Part shown: one piece after another, positions 16,183-27,331 of the stretch
Position numbering within the stretch: position 1 is the first letter of the stretch
Layout: each line of letters opens with the position of its first letter
Origin: Streptomyces sp. SKN60
Lineage (GTDB): Bacteria; Actinomycetota; Actinomycetes; Streptomycetales; Streptomycetaceae
Direction of reading: 5' to 3'
Assembly (NCBI RefSeq): GCF_026236535.1
Contig: NZ_JAHTMW010000005.1
Location: 310,001-374,000, forward strand
Length of the DNA: 64,000 bases
Program-made: the position numbers and the translations under genes
The notes under the pieces: model-generated
Told to the model about the DNA's origin: nothing
What the model saw: the letters and a program-made list of their open reading frames with translations, nothing else
Databases searched by the model: none

Positions 16183-16949
16183 GCGGTCTCCTCGGTGTCG
16201 TCCATCGCCGCCTCGATCTCCTCGGGGCGCGCCCCGGAGGCGTCCGCGAGCTCGTCCCACTCCGCCTCCGGCCACAGGTGCCGGTAGGCCGGGTCGTCCT
16301 GGCAGCCGCAGGCCGGGTCCGTGCACACGCAGGCCGGGTTCACGCACAGCACCGCGCGCCGGTCCGGGAAGGCGCGCAGCGAGACCGAGTCGCACCACGG
16401 GCAGCGGCCGGACACCCGGACCACGGTCTCCGCCTCGCCGAGCGTGCGGGCGCAGCGGCGGGCCATCCGGCGGACCTCGTCCCGTACGTGCCGGGCGAGC
16501 ACGGGGTGGGCGGCGATCTCGTCGAGCAGGCCCACGACCCGGCGCAGCCGCTCCACCACGCCGGCCCGGCGCGGGCGCGGCTGGGCGAGCCGGGCGCAGA
16601 CCGCCTCCTCCAGCTCCACCACGCCGTCGGTGATGTCGCGGATCGCGTCGGAGATGTGCAGCCGGATCGGCGCGGCGCCGTGGCCGGGGACGGCCAGCCC
16701 GTGCCACTGTTCGAGGAGCAGCGCCTCGCGCCGCTCGGTGCGGATCAGCTCGTCCCGGCCCGCGTGGGGCGCGCGCGGCGCGCTGCCGGCGGGGGCCCCG
16801 CGGCCGGGCGCGAGCTCCTCGGCGAGCTCGGGGAACTGGCGTACGAGAGAGGCGGCCCAGAGCACGATGTCGCGCAGCACCCGCTCGTCGGCGCTGGCGG
16901 TCGCGTCCCCGGCGTCCTCCGCGTTCCCCGCGGGTGACTGCTCAGCCAC
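16176..16949 (-). CDS. Zn-ribbon-containing hypothetical protein (257 aa)
   Basis: A long helical N-terminal part (ERVLRDIVLWAASLVRQFPEL, REALLLEQWHGLAVPG, VELEEAVCARLAQPRPRRAG, HPVLARHVRDEVRRMARRC) is followed by a cysteine-rich ribbon, CPWCDSVSLRAFPDRRAVLC and then NPACVCTDPACGCQDDPAY. I chose the GTG at 16947-16949, which overlaps the WhiB-like stop by 8 nt. Such proteins occur beside WhiB-like genes in actinobacterial prophage regulatory blocks. A DNA- or protein-binding regulatory role is inferred. Confidence 0.7.
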   Translation of the reverse strand: MAEQSPAGNAEDAGDATASADERVLRDIVLWAASLVRQFPELAEELAPGRGAPAGSAPRAPHAGRDELIRTERREALLLEQWHGLAVPGHGAAPIRLHISDAIRDITDGVVELEEAVCARLAQPRPRRAGVVERLRRVVGLLDEIAAHPVLARHVRDEVRRMARRCARTLGEAETVVRVSGRCPWCDSVSLRAFPDRRAVLCVNPACVCTDPACGCQDDPAYRHLWPEAEWDELADASGARPEEIEAAMDDTEETAC

Positions 16950-17328
16950 GGGTGCCTCCGGCGGCGGAACCGGCGAGCGCGGGTGCGAGCGAGGCGGCGG
17001 CCGTGTCCAGGGCGGCGGCCGCATCCAGGGCGTCGGCCGTGTCCAGGGCGTCGGCCGGCGACTCGGTGGCGAACTCGGCCGCCGAGCCCCGGCGGGACCG
17101 GCGCGGCTTCACCGGGCGTCCGTTGCGCCACAGCCGGCCCGCGCAGACGCCGTCGAACCAGCTCTCGGCGGGGGCGACCGCGGTCTCGCACTCCCGGCTG
17201 ACGGGGCAGACGGCGCAGGCGCGCAGGGCCGGGGCCGCCTCCTTGCCGCGCCGGGAGAAGACGACGGACGGGGAGAGGCCGGCGCACGCGGCGGCGGCCT
17301 GCCATGGGGTGGTGTCGGGCTGGTGCAA
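16942..17328 (-). CDS. WhiB-like (Wbl) Fe-S transcription regulator
   Basis: Cys15, Cys38, Cys41 and Cys47 (C-X22-C-X2-C-X5-C, within RACAVCPVSREC) are the four ligands of the Wbl iron-sulphur cluster. The usual G-[IV]-W-G-G turn is replaced by WFDGVCAGRLWRNGRP, an atypical form. A basic segment (KPRRSRRG) and an Ala/Asp-rich tail follow. Wbl proteins bind the primary sigma factor and tune developmental or phage promoters. It uses a TTG start at 17326-17328 and heads the regulator operon, divergent from the HTH repressor. Confidence 0.88.
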   Translation of the reverse strand: MHQPDTTPWQAAAACAGLSPSVVFSRRGKEAAPALRACAVCPVSRECETAVAPAESWFDGVCAGRLWRNGRPVKPRRSRRGSAAEFATESPADALDTADALDAAAALDTAAASLAPALAGSAAGGTRG

Positions 17329-17430
17329 GGGTGGTCTCCACGTTCCGGGCCCCGCTGCCCCTGGGACCTGTGGGGCCCTTGGGACTCGTGAGGCCGACGA
17401 GTGCGGCGCTCAGCAACATAGACATGTTGC

Positions 17431-17447
17431 GTGCGAGCTCGCAACTA
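17431..17447. promoter_or_regulatory. Candidate operator B (WhiB-like operon promoter)
   Basis: GTGCGAGCTCGCAACTA matches operator A at 15 of 17 positions and lies inside the larger dyad GTTGCG-N8-CGCAAC. On the minus strand TTGCGA within the site and TATGTT at 17415-17420 form a plausible -35/-10 pair 18 bp apart. A protein bound here would cover the -35 of the WhiB-like operon. Confidence 0.6.
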
Positions 17448-17507
17448 CCTGTGTGGAGATCCCTTTACCGTTTCGACACGATTGCGCGCCCGAAAGCACG
17501 TAATTCC

Positions 17508-17525
17508 GTGCGCGCAAGCACGCTA
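17508..17525. promoter_or_regulatory. Candidate operator C, ahead of the HTH repressor gene
   Basis: GTGCGCGCAAGCACGCTA shares the GTGCGCGCA half of operator A and lies about 48 bp before the HTH gene start. A related TTGCGCGC half-site is at 17483-17490. This fits autoregulation by the divergent repressor. It is less conserved than A and B. Confidence 0.4.
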
Positions 17526-17572
17526 AAGTGAGGGTCCCGAAGGGTGGGGGAGTAAAAGGGAGAGCGGTACAC

Positions 17573-18022
17573 ATGAGCACTCAAGGGCTCGACGAGTTCG
17601 CGGGCTGGGTCGAGGGCCTGATGCGGGCGCGCGGCTACGACATCGACAGCCCCCGCGGCGGCGGGAAGTCCCGGATCGCCGACGAGGCCGGCGTCCATCG
17701 CGCGGCCGTGACCCGGCTGCTGCAGCGCCAGAGCATGCCCGACCTGGAGACCATGCGCAGGATCGCCCCGCTCCTCGGGGTCTCCGTCCGCGACATGCTC
17801 ATCCGGTCCGGCCGGGTGACCCCGGAGGAGCTGCCGCTCGCGGCGGACCTGCTGCCGCCGGGCGACTGGCAGCCGACCATGGAGGACTTCGCGCGCTGGC
17901 TCGGCGTCCCCGACGAGCGGATGGACGTCTTCGTCAAGGTCGTCCACCAGTTCCTGGAGCCCGAGCCCGAGACCGGCGAGACCCGGCCCGCGGGCGAGGC
18001 CCGCCGCGCCGCCCAGGACTGA
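17573..18022 (+). CDS. HTH (XRE-like) transcriptional repressor (149 aa)
   Basis: Residues 10-65 form a cro/cI-like helix-turn-helix: FAGWVEGLMRARGYDIDSPR, KSRIADEAGVHRAAVTRLLQ and MRRIAPLLGVSVRDMLIRSG. A C-terminal helical part (WQPTMEDFARWLGVPDERMD) may dimerise. The ATG at 17573 follows GGGAGA. The protein is transcribed away from the WhiB-like operon and faces the repeated GTGCG-type sites, so it is the best candidate for the repressor of the tail module. It could instead be a general regulator with no link to the tail genes. Confidence 0.8.
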   Translation: MSTQGLDEFAGWVEGLMRARGYDIDSPRGGGKSRIADEAGVHRAAVTRLLQRQSMPDLETMRRIAPLLGVSVRDMLIRSGRVTPEELPLAADLLPPGDWQPTMEDFARWLGVPDERMDVFVKVVHQFLEPEPETGETRPAGEARRAAQD

Positions 18023-18358
18023 ACCGGCCGGGTGCGGTCGCGGTCCCGCCCGCCGACCCCGACTCCGGCCGCACCCGCCGCCCGCGCCTCCTGCTCCGCC
18101 CGCGACCGCCGGGCGGCTCCGCGCGTGGGCATTTGTTTTGACCGGAGTCCATGCGATAGGTACGCTCAAGCCTTGTGCCTGGGGTGTGCCCGGAGTCGTG
18201 TGCGTGTCCTCAACCGCACTGGATCCGAGACCGGCCACCGCAATCAGCGCCCCTTTCCGCCCACGGCGGGGGTCCGCGCGATTCGACACACCCGACCGCG
18301 TGGGTCGGCGACGTTCCAGGTTAGTTGTACCGAACGGCACACAGAAACCGGAGAAGTA
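18023..18358 (+). promoter_or_regulatory. rpsL upstream region and long 5' leader
   Basis: No gene is seen in these 336 bases. TTGACC (18136-18141) and TACGCT (18159-18164), 17 bp apart, make a good sigma-HrdB-type promoter, which would give a leader of almost 190 nt before the GTG of rpsL. The leader carries the conserved hairpin element at 18284-18312. Confidence 0.7.
18284..18312 (+). promoter_or_regulatory. Conserved ribosomal-leader hairpin element (rpsL copy)
   Basis: This 29-nt element includes CCCGACCGCGTGGGTCGG, in which CCGACC pairs with GGTCGG. It is the same as the element at 48385-48413 in the rpsJ leader at 27 of 29 positions. It ends 46 nt before the start codon of rpsL. A structured, protein-responsive leader or a processing/antitermination site would both fit. 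Confidence 0.7.
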
Positions 18359-18730
18359 GTGCCTACGATCCAGCAGCTGGTCCGCAAGGGCCGGCAGGAC
18401 AAGGTCGAGAAGAACAAGACGCCCGCACTCGAGGGTTCGCCTCAGCGCCGCGGCGTCTGCACGCGTGTGTTCACGACCACCCCGAAGAAGCCGAACTCGG
18501 CCCTCCGTAAGGTCGCGCGTGTGCGTCTGACCAGCGGCATCGAGGTCACGGCCTACATTCCGGGTGAGGGACACAACCTGCAGGAGCACTCCATCGTGCT
18601 CGTGCGTGGTGGCCGTGTGAAGGACCTGCCGGGTGTTCGTTACAAGATCATCCGCGGTTCGCTTGACACCCAGGGTGTCAAGAACCGCAAGCAGGCTCGC
18701 AGCCGCTACGGCGCCAAGAAGGAGAAGTAA
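18359..18730 (+). CDS. rpsL: 30S ribosomal protein S12
   Basis: S12 is a decoding-centre protein of the small subunit. The GTG at 18359-18361 starts a 123-residue protein with [30 protein letters not shown] and [15 protein letters not shown]. Lys43 and Lys88, where changes give streptomycin resistance or antibiotic overproduction in Streptomyces, are wild type, and Asp89, the usual methylthiolation site, is present. First gene of the str operon; rpsG follows after 2 nt. Confidence 0.98.
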   Translation: MPTIQQLVRKGRQDKVEKNKTPALEGSPQRRGVCTRVFTTTPKKPNSALRKVARVRLTSGIEVTAYIPGEGHNLQEHSIVLVRGGRVKDLPGVRYKIIRGSLDTQGVKNRKQARSRYGAKKEK

Positions 18731-18732
18731 GA

Positions 18733-19203
18733 ATGCCTCGTAAGGGCCCCGCCCCGAAGCGCCCGGTCATCATCGACCCGGTCTACAACTCTCCTCTTGT
18801 CACCTCGCTGATCAACAAGATCCTGCTGGACGGCAAGCGCTCCACCGCCGAGCGCATCGTCTACGGCGCCATGGAAGGCCTCCGCGAGAAGACCGGTGCT
18901 GACCCGGTCGTCACGCTGAAGCGCGCGCTGGAGAACGTCAAGCCGTCCCTCGAGGTCAAGTCCCGCCGTGTCGGTGGCGCCACCTACCAGGTGCCGATCG
19001 AGGTCAAGCCCGGTCGCGCGTCCACCCTGGCGCTGCGCTGGCTGGTCGGCTACTCCCGCGCCCGTCGCGAGAAGACCATGACCGAGCGCCTCATGAACGA
19101 GCTCCTCGACGCCTCGAACGGCCTCGGTGCTTCGGTCAAGAAGCGCGAGGACACGCACAAGATGGCCGAGTCCAACAAGGCCTTCGCGCACTACCGCTGG
19201 TAG
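18733..19203 (+). CDS. rpsG: 30S ribosomal protein S7
   Basis: S7 binds the 3' major domain of 16S rRNA and nucleates head assembly. This 156-residue protein begins [20 protein letters not shown] and contains [20 protein letters not shown] and [20 protein letters not shown], all diagnostic. It starts 2 nt after rpsL and is followed by a 39-nt gap before fusA. Confidence 0.98.
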   Translation: MPRKGPAPKRPVIIDPVYNSPLVTSLINKILLDGKRSTAERIVYGAMEGLREKTGADPVVTLKRALENVKPSLEVKSRRVGGATYQVPIEVKPGRASTLALRWLVGYSRARREKTMTERLMNELLDASNGLGASVKKREDTHKMAESNKAFAHYRW

Positions 19204-19242
19204 TCGCAACCCACATCGAGACCGAGAGAAGACTGAAGCCTT

Positions 19243-21369
<2,127 letters not shown>

Positions 21370-21517
21370 CGCACCGCGTTCACACGCTTTAGGCTTGACA
21401 CCGACCACCGGGGGTCGGACCCGACAAGGGAATGACCCCCGGCGGACGGCACCCCAGCAAAGATCACCTGGCGCCGATGAACCAAGGCGTACAGAACCAC
21501 TCCACAGGAGGACCCCA

Positions 21518-22711
<1,194 letters not shown>

Positions 22712-22770
22712 TTCCACTTGGCTGATCCGGGCTGACCCGGTCGCCCTGACACAGGGCACCTAGCACGAAG

Positions 22771-22808
22771 CGAAGGGCCCGTACGACGCGAGTCGTACGG
22801 GCCCTTCG
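22771..22808. terminator. Terminator of the str operon
   Basis: CGAAGGGCCCGTACGAC (22771-22787) and GTCGTACGGGCCCTTCG (22792-22808) form a perfect 17-bp stem with a GCGA loop. It serves tuf and the convergent last gene of the thiopeptide cluster. Confidence 0.92.
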
Positions 22809-22856
22809 TCATGCCCGCCCGGCCCGCCCGGCCCGGCCGGGCGAGGTGGGGCGGGC

Positions 22857-23561
22857 TCAGCTCGCCGGATGGGCGTACGTGGTCGCGAGCAGCGCGTGGC
22901 GCGACACCCCGTCGCTGTGCACCAGGTGGCTGACGGACGACGGGATGAACCCGCCGAACAGCGTGCCGACGAGGCCGAGCGCCTGGATCCGCAGGCTCAG
23001 GTCGTACGTCACCATCGCGACCCGGCTCGCGCTGATCCGGTAGCCGTGCGCCCCGGCCCAGCTGTCCGAGCGGTCCAGGTCGGCGTAGAGCGCGACGATG
23101 CCGGCCGCGGTGGAGAACTCGCGCTGGACGCCGAGGTTCTCGAGCGGCCCGAGCTCGTCGAGACCGGCCAGCCGGAAGCTCTCCCCGCCGGCCACCCGGT
23201 AGAGCCCGGGCGCCAGGCCCTCGCTGCGGAAGGCGAAGACGAAGGCCTCCAGCGCACCGGCCTCGGCGTCGAGCCCCCAGTCCTCGCGGTCCCGGCCGAG
23301 CGCCTCGCGCACAAGCGACAGGATCGCGCCCGTACGGACCGGCTCCTGCCCGTAGTGCAGGGTGGAGCGGCGCCGCCGCAGCGTGCCCTCCAGGTCGTGG
23401 ACCGGGATCGGGTCCGCGTCCGCCGGCTCCTCCGGCACGGGTACGGGCACCGCGTCCGGGAACGGCACCGGCCGGCGCTCCGCCGCCCGCCCGTCCGAGG
23501 TGCTCGTACGCGTGCCGAAGCCGTCGAGCACGGCCGTCATCGATGTCAGGTCGCTCCTCAT
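22857..23561 (-). CDS. SagB-like/nitroreductase-family azoline dehydrogenase subunit (234 aa)
   Basis: This protein should help oxidise azolines to azoles in the thiopeptide, using FMN. The N-terminal 70 residues are low-complexity. The nitroreductase fold then starts with LRRRRSTLHYGQEPVRTGAI, runs through GLAPGLYRVAGGESFRLAGL, and ends SASRVAMVTYDLSLRIQALG, SSVSHLVHSDGVSRHALLAT. It overlaps the upstream gene by 4 nt (ATGA). That gene carries another nitroreductase domain, so the two likely form one heteromeric dehydrogenase. It is the distal gene of the leftward half of the cluster. Confidence 0.72.
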   Translation of the reverse strand: MRSDLTSMTAVLDGFGTRTSTSDGRAAERRPVPFPDAVPVPVPEEPADADPIPVHDLEGTLRRRRSTLHYGQEPVRTGAILSLVREALGRDREDWGLDAEAGALEAFVFAFRSEGLAPGLYRVAGGESFRLAGLDELGPLENLGVQREFSTAAGIVALYADLDRSDSWAGAHGYRISASRVAMVTYDLSLRIQALGLVGTLFGGFIPSSVSHLVHSDGVSRHALLATTYAHPAS

Positions 23562-25207
23562 GCCGTGCCTCCCAGCGTGGCGGTGGCGGCGATCGGCTCG
23601 TCGGCGGTGTCGATGCCGAGGGCCGTCGCCAGCGCGGTGTCGTCCCAGTCGGTGTGCGGCGCGAAGCCCAGGCCGAGGTGCTGTGCGACCTCGCGGGCGG
23701 CGGCCAGGTTGCAGCCGGCGTCCAGGAAGACCAGCCGGAAGCCGAACGTGCCGTACTTGGTCATGACCTTCTTGAGATCGCCGGTGATGATCAGCTCGCA
23801 GGGCGCGTCCCCCGGCGGCACCTCGCCGGACACTGCCGCCAGGGTGTGGTCCGCCTGGGCGTACGCGTAGATGCCTGGCGGCAGGATCTGCTTGTCGCGC
23901 ACCACGACGTACGCGCTGCTGGTGCCGATGTTCCCGGACGCCGCGGTCCAGCGCCTGACGCGCTCGGGCGTGCTCTCGGCGTCGTTGACACCGAAGGCGA
24001 TCTTCAGGACCAGGCCCAGGGCGTCCAGGGTGAGCGGTACGGGCCCGAGGGCCGGGTCGTGGCGCCCGGACGCGGCGAGCGCGGACAGCTCGGGCTCGGG
24101 CAGCGCGGTGTGCGGGCGGCTCGGCCAGTCCTTGAAGCGGGACTGCAGCCGCACATTGCCCGCGTAGTAGTGCGCCTGGTGGTCCTTGGGGGACAGGAAC
24201 GCGCGGGGCGGCATCGCGACCGAGGCCTCGTAGACCGCCCCCGCCGGGGCCTGCGGGGCGACCGGGCCCCGGGTGGAGGAGCACCGCGGACACCCCGGGC
24301 GGACGGCCGACGGCCGGTACTCGGTGCGCAGGGTCGCCAGGTCGATCACACTGCGGTCGGCCGGCAGATGCGAGATCGTGGCCCGTGCGACCAGGGCCGT
24401 CACATGGTGCGAGGCCAGACCGGCGACCAGGTCCCGCAGATGCGCGGGCACGTCGCCGGACAGCTCCGCCTCGCCGTGGGCGCCGCAGTCCAGGCACGGG
24501 GTGAGGGCGAGATCGACGTACGGCCCGATGACGACGGTCCCGACGTCGGCGCGGATGCGCAGCAGCGGGCGCCCGCGCTCCCGGCACCGCTTCTCGACGG
24601 TGGCGAGGTCCGCCGCCGACCGGACGGTCTCGAAGAAGACGGTGAGTTCGGGGGAGGAGGGCTCGGCGCCCGGCGTCGCGCCCGGCGTCGTGTCGGCGCC
24701 CGTCACCACCCGGCACACGTCCCGCAGCGCCCGCTCGGCGGCCTCGACCAAGGCCGGGTCGCCGGTCAGCCGTACCGTGTGGGCGGTCAGCCGTGTGACG
24801 GCGTCCGTCCAGGACGGGTTCGCGCCGGTGGCGTTGCCGAGGCGGGAGAGGAAGACGGCCCACTCGGGGGCCACGTCCGGCTCCGCGCCGGGCGGCGCCT
24901 CCTCGATCGCGCCCGCCGTCCACAGCAGGGCCAGGGACTTGTAGACCGTGGACTCGGCGAGGCCGAGTTCACGCGCCAGATCCGCGTGCCCGCGGGTGCC
25001 GTCGCACGCGCCGGCCAGCGGGATGAGGCTGTCCCGGGCGAACGCGCCCGAGAACGCCTGGGCCCGCTCCGCCCCGTCGAGGACGACCGCGTCCCCGGAG
25101 CGGCGCAGCCGCACCCCACGGCGCAGCGCGGGCCGGACCGGCACCGTCAGCTGCATGTCCGTGCGTGCGGCCCGGCCGATCTGCTCGGCCTTCATCTCGG
25201 CAACCAT
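23558..25207 (-). CDS. Fused TOMM partner: leader-binding/Zn domain plus SagB-like dehydrogenase (549 aa)
   Basis: The N-terminal 100 residues (LRRGVRLRRSGDAVVLDG, HADLARELGLAESTVYKSL) look like a winged-helix peptide-recognition domain of the kind found in azol(in)e F/C proteins. The middle carries paired cysteines (LTPCLDCGAHGE and RPGCPRCSSTRG) of a ThiF-like zinc site. From about residue 320 the protein is SagB-type: YEASVAMPPRAFLSPKDHQA, RRWTAASGNIGTSSAYVVV, LPPGIYAYAQADHTLAAVSG, MTKYGTFGFRLVFLDAGCN. It should guide the precursor and oxidise azolines. The fusion, together with a separate 203-aa partner and a 234-aa nitroreductase, is unusual. Confidence 0.72.
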   Translation of the reverse strand: MVAEMKAEQIGRAARTDMQLTVPVRPALRRGVRLRRSGDAVVLDGAERAQAFSGAFARDSLIPLAGACDGTRGHADLARELGLAESTVYKSLALLWTAGAIEEAPPGAEPDVAPEWAVFLSRLGNATGANPSWTDAVTRLTAHTVRLTGDPALVEAAERALRDVCRVVTGADTTPGATPGAEPSSPELTVFFETVRSAADLATVEKRCRERGRPLLRIRADVGTVVIGPYVDLALTPCLDCGAHGEAELSGDVPAHLRDLVAGLASHHVTALVARATISHLPADRSVIDLATLRTEYRPSAVRPGCPRCSSTRGPVAPQAPAGAVYEASVAMPPRAFLSPKDHQAHYYAGNVRLQSRFKDWPSRPHTALPEPELSALAASGRHDPALGPVPLTLDALGLVLKIAFGVNDAESTPERVRRWTAASGNIGTSSAYVVVRDKQILPPGIYAYAQADHTLAAVSGEVPPGDAPCELIITGDLKKVMTKYGTFGFRLVFLDAGCNLAAAREVAQHLGLGFAPHTDWDDTALATALGIDTADEPIAATATLGGTA

Positions 25208-25220
25208 GATCGGTCTCCCC

Positions 25221-25832
25221 TCAGCGCAGCAGTTCCGGGAACGGCACCGAGCCGGTGGCCCGGTCCTCGGCGAACCGGTCGCCGCACCGAGGGCACCGGT
25301 TCACCGCCACCGTCGCCGCGGCCGACACGGCTCCGGTGACGAGGCTGAACGTGCGGACGGTGCCGCCGACGCCGGTCGCCTCCGCCGCGATCTCGGCCAG
25401 GGCGAGGTCGAGCAGCCCGGAGGCGACAGCCACGTGCTGCGGCCCGAAGCCCTCCAGCAGGCCGGAGAGCGCCGCGTCCAGGTCGTACGGATGCGCTGTG
25501 CCCGCGTGCTGCGCGGCCCGCTTCCGCTGGCACGCGTGACAGGCGGTCCGGCCCGGCACGACGGCCGGCCCGCAGACGAGCTTCGTCGGCAGCAACTGGA
25601 CTCCCGCCGAGGGCGTGCCCCGTTCCGCGCAGATCCGGTCCACCTCGTCGCGCAGCTCGGGGGCCGCGCCGGAGTGCACCGGGACGACCACGTCCGCGCG
25701 CGGTGCCGGGCCGGCCAGGAAGTCCTCGAAGGACATCCGCAGCTCCGGAGCGACACCGCGGTGCTCCGTGAGCCGTTCGCCGAAGGTGTCGCGTACGAGG
25801 TAGAGGCACTCGGGACGCGGGGTGGGCGACAT
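25221..25832 (-). CDS. Ocin-ThiF-like cyclodehydratase partner (F-protein fragment, 203 aa)
   Basis: Its features are those of the zinc-binding half of TOMM F-type proteins: PAVVPGRTACHACQRKRAAQ with one CXXC, and NRCPRCGDRFAED with the second. The stretch PQHVAVASGLLDLALAEIAA is the helical part between them. It should bind the precursor leader and activate the YcaO protein for Cys/Ser/Thr cyclisation. It sits between YcaO and the fused partner, in the order seen in azole-forming thiopeptide clusters. ATG at 25830-25832. Confidence 0.75.
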   Translation of the reverse strand: MSPTPRPECLYLVRDTFGERLTEHRGVAPELRMSFEDFLAGPAPRADVVVPVHSGAAPELRDEVDRICAERGTPSAGVQLLPTKLVCGPAVVPGRTACHACQRKRAAQHAGTAHPYDLDAALSGLLEGFGPQHVAVASGLLDLALAEIAAEATGVGGTVRTFSLVTGAVSAAATVAVNRCPRCGDRFAEDRATGSVPFPELLR

Positions 25833-25935
25833 GCTGTTCTGCTCCTTCTTCTGCTCGTGCCCGCTCGGGCTCCGGCTCAGGTTCCGGGTCCGGGCCTGGC
25901 TCAGGTTCCGGGCCGGGTCCGGGCCCGGCCCGGGC

Positions 25936-27303
25936 TCATGCGAACGGCTGGCGCTCGGGGTTGACGTCCGCCTCGGGGTGGCTCGGGTGCCCCATCGCCC
26001 GGGGCGCCTCGTAGAGCCGCGGGGTGCCGAGGAAGCGCTCGCGGTGCACGAACGACACCGGCATCGCCTCGGGGACCAGCACCTTCACCGCCCGCATGCC
26101 CACCTGGCGCGCTTCGTCCGTGGTGATGTCGGCGACGAGCACCTCGGCGCCGCGCTCGGCGAGCCGGGAGACGACGGTGTCGAGCGGGTCCGCGCCGTCG
26201 GGCAGGCCCGGCAGGCCCTCGATGCCGTACGAGGCGCGCTCGCCCGCCAGGAGGAAGTCGAAGACGGGGCGCCGTTCGGGCGTCCCGTTGAACACGGCGC
26301 CGCCGACCACGCTCACCTCGGCGTCCTCGGGAGTCCGGCCCTCGTATGCCGCCAGATATCCGCGCAGCGCCACCCGCAGCGAGGTCAGTTCGCGGTAGAT
26401 CTTGCCCAGTGCCTGCTCCGGGCGTACGTCGCAGGTGGCGGCGACGACCTGGGCGAGCTGCGGATCGGCGTCGGCGAGCTGCACCGCGTACAGCACGGGG
26501 ACGCCGAAGTCGGTGGTCGCGTCGAAGATCCGTACGCGTAGATCGGTCGAGGTCCCGACCCGGTGGAGCTCGCGAGTGCCGGCGTCGAGCCGGGCGGGGT
26601 CCACGACGAGTTCGGGCAGGCGCAGCCGCTGCAGCCAGGTCAGTGCGATGGAGTCCCGCTCGATGACCTCCTGCAGCCCGCCGAGCACGGCGGCGCGTAC
26701 GTCGGAGTGGACGGCGGCGCCGGTGGTGATGCCGCGCACGAACTTCTCGGACTCCGAGAAGTAGGGCATGTGCAGATGGACGGCGATCGCGGGTACGAGT
26801 ATCGGCACCTGCCGGGTGAGCGACCAGGCGCGCGTCCAGCGGATGGGCACGGCGGGGTCGTACGCGGCGAGCCGGCAGTCGTCCATGGCCAGTTCGGCGG
26901 GCGAGCAGCGGGGCCACCGGGAGGGTGAGGCGAATTCCTCGTCACCCCGGGCGAGTTCGTCCTCGGAGGCGACGAGGAGTTCGTCGTCGTTCCACGCGCA
27001 GGTGGAGTAGCGCTCCAGGGCCTCCGCGATCGCGAGCAGCCTGGCGCGCTCGGCAGTGAGGCCGGTGCCGGCGCCGTCGGAGTTGCCGGTGTCGCTGTCG
27101 TGGGCCCAGGTCCGCAGGTTGGGCAGGGCGCGGGACGGTACGCCGAGGTGGGCGAGCTGGACGGCGAAGGGCGGTTCGCCCTCGCGCACCGGCAGCGGCG
27201 CCGTGCGGGAGACGAGCCCGTACGGCGAGACCAGGTCTTCGAGACGGCGCAGCTCGGCGGGGATCCGCTCCTGAGGGCCGGGGGGCTGGGTGTGCATGGG
27301 CAT
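25936..27303 (-). CDS. YcaO-domain cyclodehydratase
   Basis: This ATP-dependent enzyme phosphorylates the backbone amide to make thiazolines and oxazolines in the precursor core. The 455-residue protein has the two YcaO glutamate motifs: Glu94 and Glu97 in LLAIAEALERYS, and Glu212 and Glu215 in VLGGLQEVIERDS. It also has GITTGAAVHSDVRAA and a C-terminal PEADVNPERQPFA, a variant of the proline-rich tail that contacts the active site. ATG at 27301-27303 after GAGAAGG, with an alternative ATG 6 nt downstream. With one Cys and several Thr/Ser in the core, it must accept hydroxyl residues well. Confidence 0.88.
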   Translation of the reverse strand: MPMHTQPPGPQERIPAELRRLEDLVSPYGLVSRTAPLPVREGEPPFAVQLAHLGVPSRALPNLRTWAHDSDTGNSDGAGTGLTAERARLLAIAEALERYSTCAWNDDELLVASEDELARGDEEFASPSRWPRCSPAELAMDDCRLAAYDPAVPIRWTRAWSLTRQVPILVPAIAVHLHMPYFSESEKFVRGITTGAAVHSDVRAAVLGGLQEVIERDSIALTWLQRLRLPELVVDPARLDAGTRELHRVGTSTDLRVRIFDATTDFGVPVLYAVQLADADPQLAQVVAATCDVRPEQALGKIYRELTSLRVALRGYLAAYEGRTPEDAEVSVVGGAVFNGTPERRPVFDFLLAGERASYGIEGLPGLPDGADPLDTVVSRLAERGAEVLVADITTDEARQVGMRAVKVLVPEAMPVSFVHRERFLGTPRLYEAPRAMGHPSHPEADVNPERQPFA

Positions 27304-27331
27304 GGGCCTTCTCTCTACGGGGGCCGTCGGG

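Noticed and set aside
14489..16633. Plus-strand frame of 714 codons across the tail promoter, the ATP-grasp gene and the regulators
   Set aside because: It crosses two terminator-like hairpins and overlaps three better-supported genes; Arg/Pro-rich shadow.
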